Of a stretch of 64,000 nt of DNA, positions 8,814 through 17,320 are shown piece by piece. The DNA lies in NCBI GenBank assembly GCA_017935745.1, contig JAGBGX010000006.1:62001-126000 (forward strand), written 5' to 3'. The position numbers and the translations under genes are program-made. This stretch comes from Treponema sp. (GTDB lineage: Bacteria; Spirochaetota; Spirochaetia; Treponematales; Treponemataceae). How positions within the stretch are numbered: the stretch's first letter is position 1; every line of letters begins with the position of its first letter. The notes under the pieces were generated by a model. It was not told the origin of the DNA. It made no database searches and was given only the letters and a program-made list of their open reading frames with translations.

Positions 8814-8867
8814 GCAAACTCCCGCACGGCCGCGCTATGGCAGCCGCGCCAAAATGTACTTCTTTAC

Positions 8868-8896
8868 AGTATACCGTTTTTGCGCGGCAATTTCAA
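8868..8896 (-). promoter_or_regulatory. Predicted ilvB promoter
   Basis: On the minus strand TTGAAA (8896-8891) and TATACT (8873-8868) are separated by exactly 17 bases. This gives a leader of about 48 bases before the ilvB ATG. No T-box or attenuator-like peptide was recognised in the leader. Confidence 0.7.
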
Positions 8897-9042
8897 TTGA
8901 CCGGCGGAGAAAGGAGATACTTGACTGAATATGCCGCGCTATTCATAACAGCAATAAAACTGCGTCACGCCAGACAGGAATTATAGTATGTATGACAACT
9001 CCGCAACATATATACCATATTCACATTTCACCCGGAGCGCAC

Positions 9043-9081
9043 AAAAAAGCCGCGCACACCGTTTCCGGCATACGCGGCTTT
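9043..9081 (-). terminator. Rho-independent terminator downstream of the dehydratase-tail remnant
   Basis: On the minus strand a perfect 8-base stem (AAGCCGCG with CGCGGCTT) is followed by six T. It lies about 30 bases after the stop codon of the gene-tail remnant at 9112 and probably terminated the original gene. Confidence 0.65.
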
Positions 9082-9111
9082 CCGCCGAAGACACATACGT
9101 TCTTCAAAGCT

Positions 9112-9227
9112 TCACATTCGCCCGTCCAAAAATTTTCCTGTCTCCTTGTGGCAGAAGTTCGGAATCATCTCGTTGAAGAGGTCAATTAATTCGGCACACG
9201 TCCACCCGCCGACTGTTTTGCATGGGA
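9112..9227 (-). pseudogene. Remnant of the 3' end of a UDP-GlcNAc 4,6-dehydratase-like gene
   Basis: Reading leftward, about 36 codons encode WTCAELIDLFNEMIPNF and then HKETGKFLDGRM plus a stop. This matches the last residues of the intact gene at 10227 with few differences. The rest of the gene is missing. Its codons are more GC-rich than those of the intact copy, so this may be the tail of a resident gene displaced by an incoming cluster. No function is expected. Confidence 0.85.
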
Positions 9228-9299
9228 ATCACTCCTTAAACTGTTTCAGGTAAAAAATATGTGCAGAAAAATGCGACGTATTTTTTCTCGGTGCATTTT

Positions 9300-9308
9300 T
9301 GCTACAAT
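9300..9308 (+). promoter_or_regulatory. Extended -10 element before the AlbA_2 pseudogene
   Basis: TGC-TACAAT lies 32 bases before the ATG at 9341, without a clear -35 or Shine-Dalgarno. It matches the style of the extended -10 boxes upstream of metA. Confidence 0.4.
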
Positions 9309-9340
9309 ACGTATATCTTTCGTTGTACGGGGCATTTTTT

Positions 9341-9996
9341 ATGAAGGAAAGCAAGACTCTCGAATTCAAGGAACGCCCTGTCAAATACATTTCTCAAGAC
9401 AGTGAGCGTGTATGCAAACTACGGCACAGGGCAGATTCTTTTCGGCGTTACTGACAGCGGAAAAGAAATCGGCGTTGAAAATCCCGATGCGTTCTGCCTT
9501 GACATAGAAAACAAAATCAAGGTTTAAAATCAGCAACTGAAATAGCGTTGCTGATTTTAACTGACAGTTTCTTGCGAAACTGTCTTATTGACGTGTTCGC
9601 ACCGCAACAAGTTGCTAACGTGAACGGAATTGCACATCCTCGAATGTCGAAACATTCTGCGGTGTGCAATTTTAAGGAACGACAGCATTTCCCCCTCGCC
9701 CGGACTTTTCATTCTCCATAAACAGGCGGACAAATGTCGTTACGCTTTCCGTTATGGAAGGCGAGGACAAGCCCTATACCCTGCGCGGAAAGGCATACAG
9801 ACGGAGCGACACCTCCACAATGGAAGTTGACAGGCTTGCTTTCAGCCGGCTTGTTCTTGAGGGAAGCGGCAAGAATTTTGAGGAGCTTCCCACAAAAAAT
9901 CAGAAGCCGCAGTTTACCGTATTGAGCCGGCTTCCCGAAGCAAGATGCTTTTATCTCGACAAAAGCAACATGGCTTATTTGAAAAATACGGCATAA
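9341..9996 (+). pseudogene. AlbA_2 (Schlafen-like) putative DNA-binding protein, multiply disrupted
   Basis: Fragments in different frames spell one AlbA_2-family protein: MKESKTLEFKE, then after a frameshift near 9370 VSVYANYGTGQILFGVTDSG and DAFCLDIENKIK, then after a 159-base insertion DSISPSPGLFILHKQADK, then after another shift near 9742 GEDKPYTLRGKAYRRSD and RLVLEGSGKNFEELP. The C-terminal half of the usual protein is missing. Removing the insertion (9523-9681) restores the frame across its junction. The gene is non-functional. It sits between two copies of the dehydratase gene tail. Confidence 0.85.
9523..9681 (+). repeat. Modular four-hairpin element, copy A
   Basis: A 159-base element beginning TTTAAAATCAGCAAC and ending TTTTAAGGAACG. 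It contains four stem-loops: a variable stem (AAATCAGCAAC/GTTGCTGATTT), a stem around TTTCTTGCGAAA, a compound hairpin around CACCGCAACAAGTTGCTAACG, and an AATTGCACA/TGTGCAATT stem. It interrupts the AlbA_2 pseudogene; two more copies lie at 47321-47636. It has no coding capacity. Confidence 0.85.
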
Positions 9997-10180
9997 ATTC
10001 AGCCTTGCGCACAAACTCGTAGTCAATCGTCGCCCCCTCAGTCCGTCCCCCCCCAAGCCTTACCAGCGGAACGAAGCCCGTCTGCAGCACGCGGACTGAC
10101 GTGAAGTAGGTGTTCGTGCAAACAACTTTGCATTGCAGACCTTCCTCACGCGGATTGAGCTGACTGCAAACTTTTTATGC
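9997..10180 (-). other. Unidentified coding remnant containing a G8 tract
   Basis: One minus-strand frame is open for about 60 codons with coding-like third positions, including REEGLQCKVVCTNTYFTSVR and LQTGFVPLVRLGGG. It has no start and no recognised family. Eight consecutive C (10047-10054, G on the coding strand) lie within it. It is probably a gene fragment left between the two dehydratase tails. Confidence 0.4.
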
Positions 10181-10226
10181 ACAGGATAAATGCCGGAAAA
10201 TCAATGCAAAGCCCGTCGAAAAATCT

Positions 10227-11432
10227 TTACATTCTTCCGTCCAAAAATTTTCCGGTTTCTTTATGGTTGAAGTTTGGAATCATAAAATTAAACAAATCTA
10301 TCAGTTCAGCACGTGTCCACTCGCCTTTTTTCTTCATGGCATTGATTGTTTTTGTAAAATGCTGAAGCTTGTTTTCATCAAAGTTTACTTCATTTTTTAT
10401 TACGCCGAGAGAATCGAATCTGTCCATAACAATCGTTTCATTTTCGGTGTAGAATTCTTCAAAATCTTTTTCGCCGGTAGTATCGCTTTTGAAAAAATAG
10501 ACAGGATATTTGTGCCGTGCCTTTAATTCACCTACTCTGGAACGGGCTTCGTCTTCAGTTGCACACTGCACAGGCTCATAACCAAGGCTCTGCAAATATT
10601 TTTCTGCAATGCTTGAAAAAGTTACAAGATTCAAATCGTGGTCAAGTTTCGGAAAGAATAAATCCCTGTTTTCACCGAGCAGACAGCTCATAAGGCAAAG
10701 TTCTCCGGCTTCTTTTGGCGTTACAAAATAGCGGCGGACATCATTTGGTGCAGAAAGCGGCTGGCCTTTATCAAGCCGCCGGTTAAAACCGTACAGAAGA
10801 CTTCCGTCGCTGAACGCAACATTTGCAAAACGCGCCGTAGATACCGGCATTTCTACAGAACGGCGGTTAAGATAGAACTCCATAATGCGCTTTGAAGCTC
10901 CCATCATGTTCACAGGATTAGCAGCCTTGTCGGTTGAAACACAGAAATATTTTTTCGCACCACATTCTTTCGCCATAACCATAGTGCTGTCTGTATTGAA
11001 GATGTTTGTGTCAACCATACGCATAAGCGTGTACGGATCTTTTTCCGAACGAACATGCTTTAACGCCGAAGTATTGAAAACATAATCATAACCACCGATG
11101 CGTTTTTTCTGTTCATTGATGAAGGCACGGAAAATCTCGCTTCCGCAGTCCAAAGCAAAGGTTGCAAACTCGCCGTCGCCATACCCAACAGAAGAACGGA
11201 TGTCGCGTACAAGTTCGACCATATTGTTTTCAGAAATATCAACAACATGAAGAACTTTTGGATTTCTACAGAAGATTTCCTTACAAATTGCAGAACCGAT
11301 TGTGCCTGCACCGCCGATTACGAGAAACCGGGAACTGCGTACCGTTTCCGAAAGCGTTTTTTCATTGTTTTTAATGTCAGTTTCCAATAAAGGTACAGTA
11401 CGACCGATAAGAGAGAGAATGTTGTCTTGCAT
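10227..11432 (-). CDS. CapD/FlaA1-type UDP-GlcNAc 4,6-dehydratase family, polysaccharide biosynthesis
   Basis: About 401 residues. Start ATG at 11432 (MQDNILSLIGRTVPLLE) follows AAAGGA. It is an extended SDR with NAD-binding GGAGTIGS and the STDKAANPVNMMGASKR segment typical of polysaccharide-biosynthesis dehydratases. It likely makes a UDP-4-keto-6-deoxy sugar from UDP-GlcNAc for the next gene, an aminotransferase. The tail WTRAELIDLFNFMIPNF is duplicated at 9112. It is the most promoter-distal gene of the minus-strand glycan cluster. Whether stereochemistry follows the PglF or the LegB route cannot be told. Confidence 0.85.
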   Translation of the reverse strand: MQDNILSLIGRTVPLLETDIKNNEKTLSETVRSSRFLVIGGAGTIGSAICKEIFCRNPKVLHVVDISENNMVELVRDIRSSVGYGDGEFATFALDCGSEIFRAFINEQKKRIGGYDYVFNTSALKHVRSEKDPYTLMRMVDTNIFNTDSTMVMAKECGAKKYFCVSTDKAANPVNMMGASKRIMEFYLNRRSVEMPVSTARFANVAFSDGSLLYGFNRRLDKGQPLSAPNDVRRYFVTPKEAGELCLMSCLLGENRDLFFPKLDHDLNLVTFSSIAEKYLQSLGYEPVQCATEDEARSRVGELKARHKYPVYFFKSDTTGEKDFEEFYTENETIVMDRFDSLGVIKNEVNFDENKLQHFTKTINAMKKKGEWTRAELIDLFNFMIPNFNHKETGKFLDGRM

Positions 11433-11512
11433 GATTTTTCCTTTAGCGAAAAGATATAAAAAAATCCCCAATGAAAATCATCAGGGAATAATGTAGATAG
11501 AATGATTAGAGA

Positions 11513-12664
11513 TTATAAACTTGTTCTGACGCTTGAAGGAATGTTCACAATCCTGTCTTCAAGCCATTCTGAATTTGGAAGCTCAGTCCGCTCATAGTTT
11601 TCATACGGCGGCATCTTGTGCATCAAAGTCCAAATCGGACGACACTGCACTCCGTTTGCATTTGCATATTCAAGGAATTCTTCACATTCCGCCCTGTCTT
11701 TCAAGACAATTGCGTTAAGCCAGTAGTTGGAGCGGGCATTGACAGGCTCCTTTATACATTCAATTCCAAGCTCTGCAAGAAACTGCTGATACAGGACGGC
11801 GGTCTCGCGCTTGTTTTCCAGAGTTTTATCAAAATACTCCAATTGAGCTGCTCCAATGGCAGCGCACGTTCCCGGCATACGAAGGTTGTAGCCGGCTTCC
11901 GTATGAAAAAACTCCCACTTGGACGGACGCTTTGCCGTTGTAGAAATATATTTTGCCCGTGCAGCAACCGCCTCGTCATCTGTAATAAGCATACCGCCAG
12001 CACCAGTTGTAACACACTTGTTTCCGTTGAAACTGAGAATTCCGACTTTTCCAAAAGTACCTGTATGCTTTCCTTTGTATGTACTGCCTATTGATTCAGC
12101 AGAATCTTCTATTAATATGATATTATATTCTTTACACAGAATTGCAATTTCATCAATTCTACACGGATGCCCGAAAGTATGCATAGGAATACAGGCAGAA
12201 ATAATTTTTCCTGATTTTTTGTTATAGCACTTCCCGTTCTTCTGTTCAGTATTTGATTCCAAATATTTCTTGAGTGCCACAGCGGACATTCCCATCGTAT
12301 CTTTGTCAACATCGATATAGACAGGCAGCGCGCCGCTGTGGACTATAGCCGCAGAAGTAGCCGCAAATGTAAGCGACTGCGTAATTATTTCTTCACCGGG
12401 ACTGATTCCGGCAGAAACAATCGCCATGTGCAATGCCTCCGTTCCATTCACCATCGCAACCGCATAGTTCGCTCCGGTCAATTTCTTAACCTGCCCTTCC
12501 ATATCTGTTACAAAATGACTTACATACGAAACGAATTTTGTGTCGATACACTCGTTCAGATATTTTTTTTCATTACCCAAAAACTGTGGACAGTGAAGCA
12601 GAACCGGCTCCATTTCTGGATACAATGATTTGATGTAAGAAATGACTTCTTCTTTGTTGTTCAT
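11513..12664 (-). CDS. DegT/DnrJ/EryC1/StrS (LegC/PglE-like) PLP sugar aminotransferase
   Basis: A 383-residue PLP enzyme of the sugar-aminotransferase family. VNGTEALHMAI binds the cofactor phosphate, IEDSAESIGSTYKGKHTGTFG carries the cofactor-contacting Asp, and SFNGNKCVTTGAGG carries the Schiff-base Lys. With the dehydratase downstream it should make a 4-amino-4,6-dideoxy-HexNAc nucleotide sugar, as in bacillosamine or legionaminate pathways. No acetyltransferase or sialate-synthase homologue follows, so the final sugar is uncertain. Confidence 0.88.
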   Translation of the reverse strand: MNNKEEVISYIKSLYPEMEPVLLHCPQFLGNEKKYLNECIDTKFVSYVSHFVTDMEGQVKKLTGANYAVAMVNGTEALHMAIVSAGISPGEEIITQSLTFAATSAAIVHSGALPVYIDVDKDTMGMSAVALKKYLESNTEQKNGKCYNKKSGKIISACIPMHTFGHPCRIDEIAILCKEYNIILIEDSAESIGSTYKGKHTGTFGKVGILSFNGNKCVTTGAGGMLITDDEAVAARAKYISTTAKRPSKWEFFHTEAGYNLRMPGTCAAIGAAQLEYFDKTLENKRETAVLYQQFLAELGIECIKEPVNARSNYWLNAIVLKDRAECEEFLEYANANGVQCRPIWTLMHKMPPYENYERTELPNSEWLEDRIVNIPSSVRTSL

Positions 12665-12678
12665 TTTAGAACCTCTCG

Positions 12679-13344
12679 TTATATATATTCTTTCAAGTTG
12701 TCAGGTATTTCCGGCAAGTCCTTGAACCATTTGAGCCATACTTGAGAAGAAGGCTTGATAACTACAATTACGGTCAAGATTATGAGCTTGAAATACGTGG
12801 CAGCATTCCGATGCTCCACATACCAGCACTCAAGCTGTCCCTTGTACGGCGTAATGATTTTGTCGTGAACATATTCCCTGTCCGCTGCTTTGTGCAGGAT
12901 TTCTTCCTCATTCCTGAATACGACAGAGCCGATTCCCGAAAGCCCCGGTACAATCGTATTGATTTTTGCCTTTACTTCTTCTGAATACAAATCATAATGC
13001 TTTCTTGCGAACGGACGGTAGCCGATGACGCTCATCTGCCCGACAAAAATATTTAGCAGCTGCGGAAGCTCGTTGATTTTCGTCCTGCGCAAAAAATTTC
13101 CCATCGGAAGAATGCGCGGGTCGTTGTCAGAAGTTATAAGACCGCCGGGAAGGTTCGGACTGTCGCGGAGCATCGTGGCAAACTTTATAACCTTGAACGG
13201 CTTTCCGCCCTTTCCTATGCGCTCCTGGCAGTAGAAAATGTCATGCTCGCCAGTCAGCTTTAAGCCGATAACAATCGGGAGCATAAACGGAAACAGGACT
13301 AGCATTGCTAGCCCTGAAAAGAGGATGTCGAAAAAACGTGTCAT
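12679..13344 (-). CDS. Initiating bacterial sugar transferase (PglC/WcaJ-type phosphoglycosyltransferase)
   Basis: A 221-residue monotopic phosphoglycosyltransferase. The N-terminal hydrophobic re-entrant helix (about 5-30) is followed by YCQERIGKGGKPFKVIKFAT, then RILPMGNFLRRTKINELPQL and MSVIGYRPF. It transfers a sugar-1-phosphate to undecaprenyl phosphate to start glycan repeat units. Beside the dehydratase/aminotransferase pair, the likely donor is UDP-4-amino-6-deoxy-HexNAc. The C-terminus is longer than PglC. Confidence 0.9.
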   Translation of the reverse strand: MTRFFDILFSGLAMLVLFPFMLPIVIGLKLTGEHDIFYCQERIGKGGKPFKVIKFATMLRDSPNLPGGLITSDNDPRILPMGNFLRRTKINELPQLLNIFVGQMSVIGYRPFARKHYDLYSEEVKAKINTIVPGLSGIGSVVFRNEEEILHKAADREYVHDKIITPYKGQLECWYVEHRNAATYFKLIILTVIVVIKPSSQVWLKWFKDLPEIPDNLKEYI

Positions 13345-13421
13345 TTGGATTTTTTCCTTATTTTAGGCGGAGATTTAAAGTTCCTCTTGAAATCTCCGCT
13401 GTATTTTTTTATACTGAAATC

Positions 13422-14627
13422 ATGATTACAAGAAAAATTGCTAATAAAATCACTGAACTTGCCGGTATGTATTATTCAGTCTGCCTGTTTGGTCCCCGAC
13501 AGTGCGGCAAAACCACGCTCGCAAAGACCTTGTTCCCTATGTATTCATACGCAAACCTAGAGGACATGGATACACGCTCTCTTGCAAAAAATGACCCAAA
13601 GGAATTCTTCACCCGCTTTCCAGAGCCTGTAATCATTGACGAAATACAGCGGGTGCCGGAACTTCTAAGCACGGTACAGGTTCGGATTGACGAAAACCAC
13701 AAGAAAGGTCAGTACATCATCACAGGAAGCCAGCAGATTCCGCTCAAAAGCAGCGTGGCACAGTCATTGGCAGGAAGAACAGCCATAGTGCAGATGCAGT
13801 CGCTTTCACTTTCCGAATTGAAAGACGCAGACATAGAGTTGGAGCGTGACACCCAGCTCATCTCCGGCGGGATGCCCTACCTGTATGCAGAAAAGGGAAA
13901 CAATCCGTTTGAATACTACAAAAACTATGTGGCAACATATCTTGAACGCGACATTGCACAGGTTGGTGCGGTGCAGGACTTAATGCGTTTTGAAAAATTT
14001 ATGAGGCTTCTTGCAGGAAGAACGGGACAGCTGGTGAACAATTCCTCAATCGCAAACGAAATAGGAGTCTCAAGCGTAACCATCGGCTCATGGCTCTCAA
14101 TTCTGGAAGCCTCGCACATAGTCTGCATTTTACATCCTTGGTACACGAACAGAACCAGTCAGGTGGTAAAAACACCCAAGGTCTATTTCTGCGATACAGG
14201 GCTTGCCTCATATCTTTTGGGAATAGAGAATCCTGCACAGATGCAGCGCGACCCGCTCTTGGAAAATCTGTTTGAAAACCTGGTCATAACGGAGGCCTTG
14301 AAAGCACGCCTCAACAGCGGTGCAGAACCTGACTTATATTTTTTCCGCAACAGCAAGGGACTTGAAGTTGACCTCATCTTGAAAAAAGGAAACAAGCTCC
14401 GCCTTTTTGAGATAAAAAGCGGCAAGTCACTGAACGATGAATTCACAAAAAACATGGACAGGTTTATCGCACAATACAGTAATTTTGTTGATACGGCAGA
14501 AATAAAAGGCACTGTCATCTACAGCGGTGAAGATTATCCTTCCTATAAAGACTTTTCCTATGCGAATTTCCACCACACGGAAAGCCTTTTTGAGCGTACA
14601 GAAGAGCCGTTCGTGCTGAATTTTTAG
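13422..14627 (+). CDS. AAA ATPase with DUF4143 C-terminal domain
   Basis: A 401-residue protein with Walker A FGPRQCGKTTLAK, Walker B PVIIDEIQRVPELL and sensor TGSQ in the N-terminal half, then the DUF4143 domain with SGGMPYLYAE and the PD-(D/E)XK-like tail DLILKKGNKLRLFEIKSGKS. The function of this widespread orphan family is unknown. The start is set at the ATG at 13422; upstream in-frame ATGs overlap the sugar transferase. It is the only intact plus-strand gene inside the glycan cluster, which suggests independent insertion. Confidence 0.85.
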   Translation: MITRKIANKITELAGMYYSVCLFGPRQCGKTTLAKTLFPMYSYANLEDMDTRSLAKNDPKEFFTRFPEPVIIDEIQRVPELLSTVQVRIDENHKKGQYIITGSQQIPLKSSVAQSLAGRTAIVQMQSLSLSELKDADIELERDTQLISGGMPYLYAEKGNNPFEYYKNYVATYLERDIAQVGAVQDLMRFEKFMRLLAGRTGQLVNNSSIANEIGVSSVTIGSWLSILEASHIVCILHPWYTNRTSQVVKTPKVYFCDTGLASYLLGIENPAQMQRDPLLENLFENLVITEALKARLNSGAEPDLYFFRNSKGLEVDLILKKGNKLRLFEIKSGKSLNDEFTKNMDRFIAQYSNFVDTAEIKGTVIYSGEDYPSYKDFSYANFHHTESLFERTEEPFVLNF

Positions 14628-14671
14628 ACGACAGAGATTTAGCTATATTGTCACCTCAAAGGATTTTTCCT

Positions 14672-15526
14672 TTATTTTGATGTAAAACTGTCCATTTTCA
14701 GCACACAGTACAGGTTGTATAAAAGCGGACTTCCCGTATGCTCAAAGAGTTTTATGAACGGCTTTAGCACCTTAACGACAATTCCAAACGGAAAACGGTA
14801 TACAATGCGGAGTTTTGCATAAGCCTTGCGGAAACCGAAATATTTTTCAAGGTATGCGTTAAAGTTCGTCTCATGTTTTATGCTACGGCTGCCGTTGGTA
14901 ATATAAACTTCACCAGATTTTAACTTTTCATTCCAGTCATTAAGCATACAATCTACCAGAGCTGCATTAGAACGATATTTTTCATAGACTGGGTCTGTTT
15001 TTTGCATTAGAAGTTTTAAGGCCTTATCTTTTTGTTCCATTAGAGTGAAACCTATCAAATAATTATCTTCATTTGAAAATGCGGCATATACATAAAAAGG
15101 CTCTGAACTCCAATTATTTATACTTCTGCAAAAGTCATCAAAATTAAATGTAACAGGACGATATTTTTTCGGATACGCTGAAAAGGATTTCTTAAAAACT
15201 TCAAATAGTTGTTCCTTGTACTCAGCAGGATTTATCTTTTTTGCATAACAATATTTTGAAAAGATTTTTACATTTCTACGTTCTTGAGCCTTTAGTTTCG
15301 ACAAATCATATTCATCATCCTTTATCGTAAACCACCATTCAGTCAGCTCACTAACATCAAATGCAGAAATATATTGTGCAAAATATGCTTTCTGGTCAGG
15401 CTTTGTAAGTCCTCTTTCCTTGCAATAATATTTCTCAATCTGTGTAAATGCTGGGCATTCTGCTAAAGGCGTTTCATAATCCCTGCGGATATAACAATGC
15501 TGATAGCATTGCCCCCGTTCAAATGT
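14672..15526 (-). pseudogene. 5'-truncated hypothetical protein, possibly acyltransferase-like
   Basis: The frame is open from an in-frame stop at 15527-15529 to 14672 but has no ATG at its beginning; it starts in mid-protein with FERGQCYQHCYIRRDYETPL. A TTG at 15304 could start a shorter 210-residue product. Conserved-looking stretches include ITNGSRSIKHETNFNAYLEK and YFGFRKAYAKLRIVYRF, which hint at a GNAT or FemAB-like fold, but I do not recognise the family. The upstream edge abuts the stop of the DUF262 gene, so the 5' part was probably lost when that gene arrived. Confidence 0.6.
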
Positions 15527-15536
15527 TTAGTAGGAT

Positions 15537-17306
15537 TCAATATCTAAACCTCTCGAATAAATCACTCATCTCGCCAATTGCCAATTCATGAAGATTTGCA
15601 CCACGACGCTCATAATATTTATTATCATACATTACAGGTGAGCCTACAGAGCCAAGCTTTAGAACAAGAACACTCTTGTCATAATAATTGACCAACCGCA
15701 TATTCCTTGTAATAGCAGAAACAATATTTTCGGAAACAGGTTCTTTTTCTATTGCCTGTTTTATTTTATTGAAAAACTCGTCTGCCGATTTATAAAGAAG
15801 ATTGATTTCCATATCAGTACCAGTAATATAAACCCCATTAAACTCTCTTGTTTTTTGTGAATACTTTTTTGAAAAAATATCAGCAACAGATTTGTTGTCG
15901 GCAATTCCTACAAGCACATAACCTGTTTTATTTTTTCCTTCATTTACCATTGCTGTTAAAGTTTTTATAACCTTTGAGAGACATTTATAGTTCTGATTAT
16001 TTGTTTCTATATCGAAAAAGCCCAATTTAAAATCAAATAACTGTTGTTCTATTTTTGATTGCGATAAAATATTTTCAAGTTTACTAATCCAATTATCTAT
16101 TGCGGGGTCCGAGGAATCAGATTTTACAAAGCAATCTTGTATGATTCCTTGGACTGCCTGAATTTTTGACTGGCGATATTCAGCTTTCCAAATATCATCA
16201 GATATTCTGTCAAATTCTCTTTTTCCAATACCATCAAGTTTTTTTATCAACTGTTTATAATCAGCAATCTCTTTTCCAGATGCCAACAAATTATACATAG
16301 CAAGAAATAAAACTTGAAAACTTCTCACTTTTCCATGCGCACGTTTGTTAAATAATAATTCACTAAAAGTTTTATTTGAAAGAGTCAATGTCTTATCTAC
16401 TTCATCAAACACATGCATAAATTGCAAAATGATATTTTTCTCTGAACGTTTTTCTATCTCTTGTATCAACTTATTAATCAGTAAGTATTTATCATCCTTC
16501 AATCCATAGATAACATCCAAAGTATTTGCACTAGGTGGTATATCCTTACCTAAAAGAATATACAAAAGTAAATAACTTACTAGTTCTTCATCGCGAGACA
16601 ATCGCATATTATCAGCAGTAATTATTTCTTGCTTGACCCAAAATACATCCTTTAATTTTATTCCATATTGTAAACCATAAGATGACAAGCTAATTTCACG
16701 CATTTTTGAAAGGTTTAATACATCATCTGAAGAATCTCTTCTTATTTGGCATGAGATTTTCCGTACTAAATTTGAGAATTCACCTAATGCTCCTGCCTGT
16801 CTTAAATCTTGCTGCGATAATTGCCGGCCAGTTGAATTTATACGTCTAAATATTTCCTCTACTTGAGAATCTTCATATTTAGTTATTGATAGAGGAAGTC
16901 TGTATCTAACAAAGTTCCTGCAAACTTCTGCATTTAACACAGGTCTTTTTTGAGAAATTTTACCGATATCTAATAGTTTTTTTGTTCCTGACATAACACT
17001 TAGGTCAAAATATCCTGAGTATTTATCATTATCAATTAAATATTCACCTGTTAAAAAACTAAAAATTGCTTCTAACCTTTGCATTCCATCAATAATTTCA
17101 TAATGGCTTGAAGTCTGACTTTCTTTTTCAGCCAATAAAAATAAAGGAACAGGATATAGATGCAGTATTGTATCAACAAATTTTTGTTTTTCAGCTAAAA
17201 TCCAAACCAATTTGCGTTGATATTTACGATTAACAAGAATTCTTTCCTCTTCATACCAACCAAAAAGGACTTCAATACTCTCATTTGTCGTTTCTAAGTT
17301 TTCCAC
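15537..17306 (-). CDS. DUF262 - AlbA_2 fusion protein, candidate defence effector
   Basis: A 589-residue protein. Residues about 15-330 are a DUF262 (ParB-like/GmrS-type) domain with NRKYQRKLVW and a DGMQRLEAIF variant of the DGQQR motif. Residues about 425-585 look like an AlbA_2/Schlafen-type domain: QLFDFKLGFF, VIKTLTAMVN, GYVLVGIADN and YYERRGANLHELA. DUF262 domains occur in GmrSD, SspE and BrxU anti-phage proteins as nucleotide-dependent nucleases or sensors. A role in nucleic-acid surveillance is inferred only. AT-rich; lies between glycan genes and a truncated gene. Confidence 0.72.
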   Translation of the reverse strand: MENLETTNESIEVLFGWYEEERILVNRKYQRKLVWILAEKQKFVDTILHLYPVPLFLLAEKESQTSSHYEIIDGMQRLEAIFSFLTGEYLIDNDKYSGYFDLSVMSGTKKLLDIGKISQKRPVLNAEVCRNFVRYRLPLSITKYEDSQVEEIFRRINSTGRQLSQQDLRQAGALGEFSNLVRKISCQIRRDSSDDVLNLSKMREISLSSYGLQYGIKLKDVFWVKQEIITADNMRLSRDEELVSYLLLYILLGKDIPPSANTLDVIYGLKDDKYLLINKLIQEIEKRSEKNIILQFMHVFDEVDKTLTLSNKTFSELLFNKRAHGKVRSFQVLFLAMYNLLASGKEIADYKQLIKKLDGIGKREFDRISDDIWKAEYRQSKIQAVQGIIQDCFVKSDSSDPAIDNWISKLENILSQSKIEQQLFDFKLGFFDIETNNQNYKCLSKVIKTLTAMVNEGKNKTGYVLVGIADNKSVADIFSKKYSQKTREFNGVYITGTDMEINLLYKSADEFFNKIKQAIEKEPVSENIVSAITRNMRLVNYYDKSVLVLKLGSVGSPVMYDNKYYERRGANLHELAIGEMSDLFERFRY

Positions 17307-17320
17307 AAAAATACAACTCC

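Noticed and set aside
8814-8990. T-box or attenuator leader of ilvB
   Set aside because: The promoter leaves only about 48 bases of leader, with no T-box core or branched-chain leader peptide.
9709-10056. Minus-strand open frame across the AlbA_2 remnant
   Set aside because: The plus strand clearly encodes AlbA_2 fragments here; the minus frame has no recognisable content.
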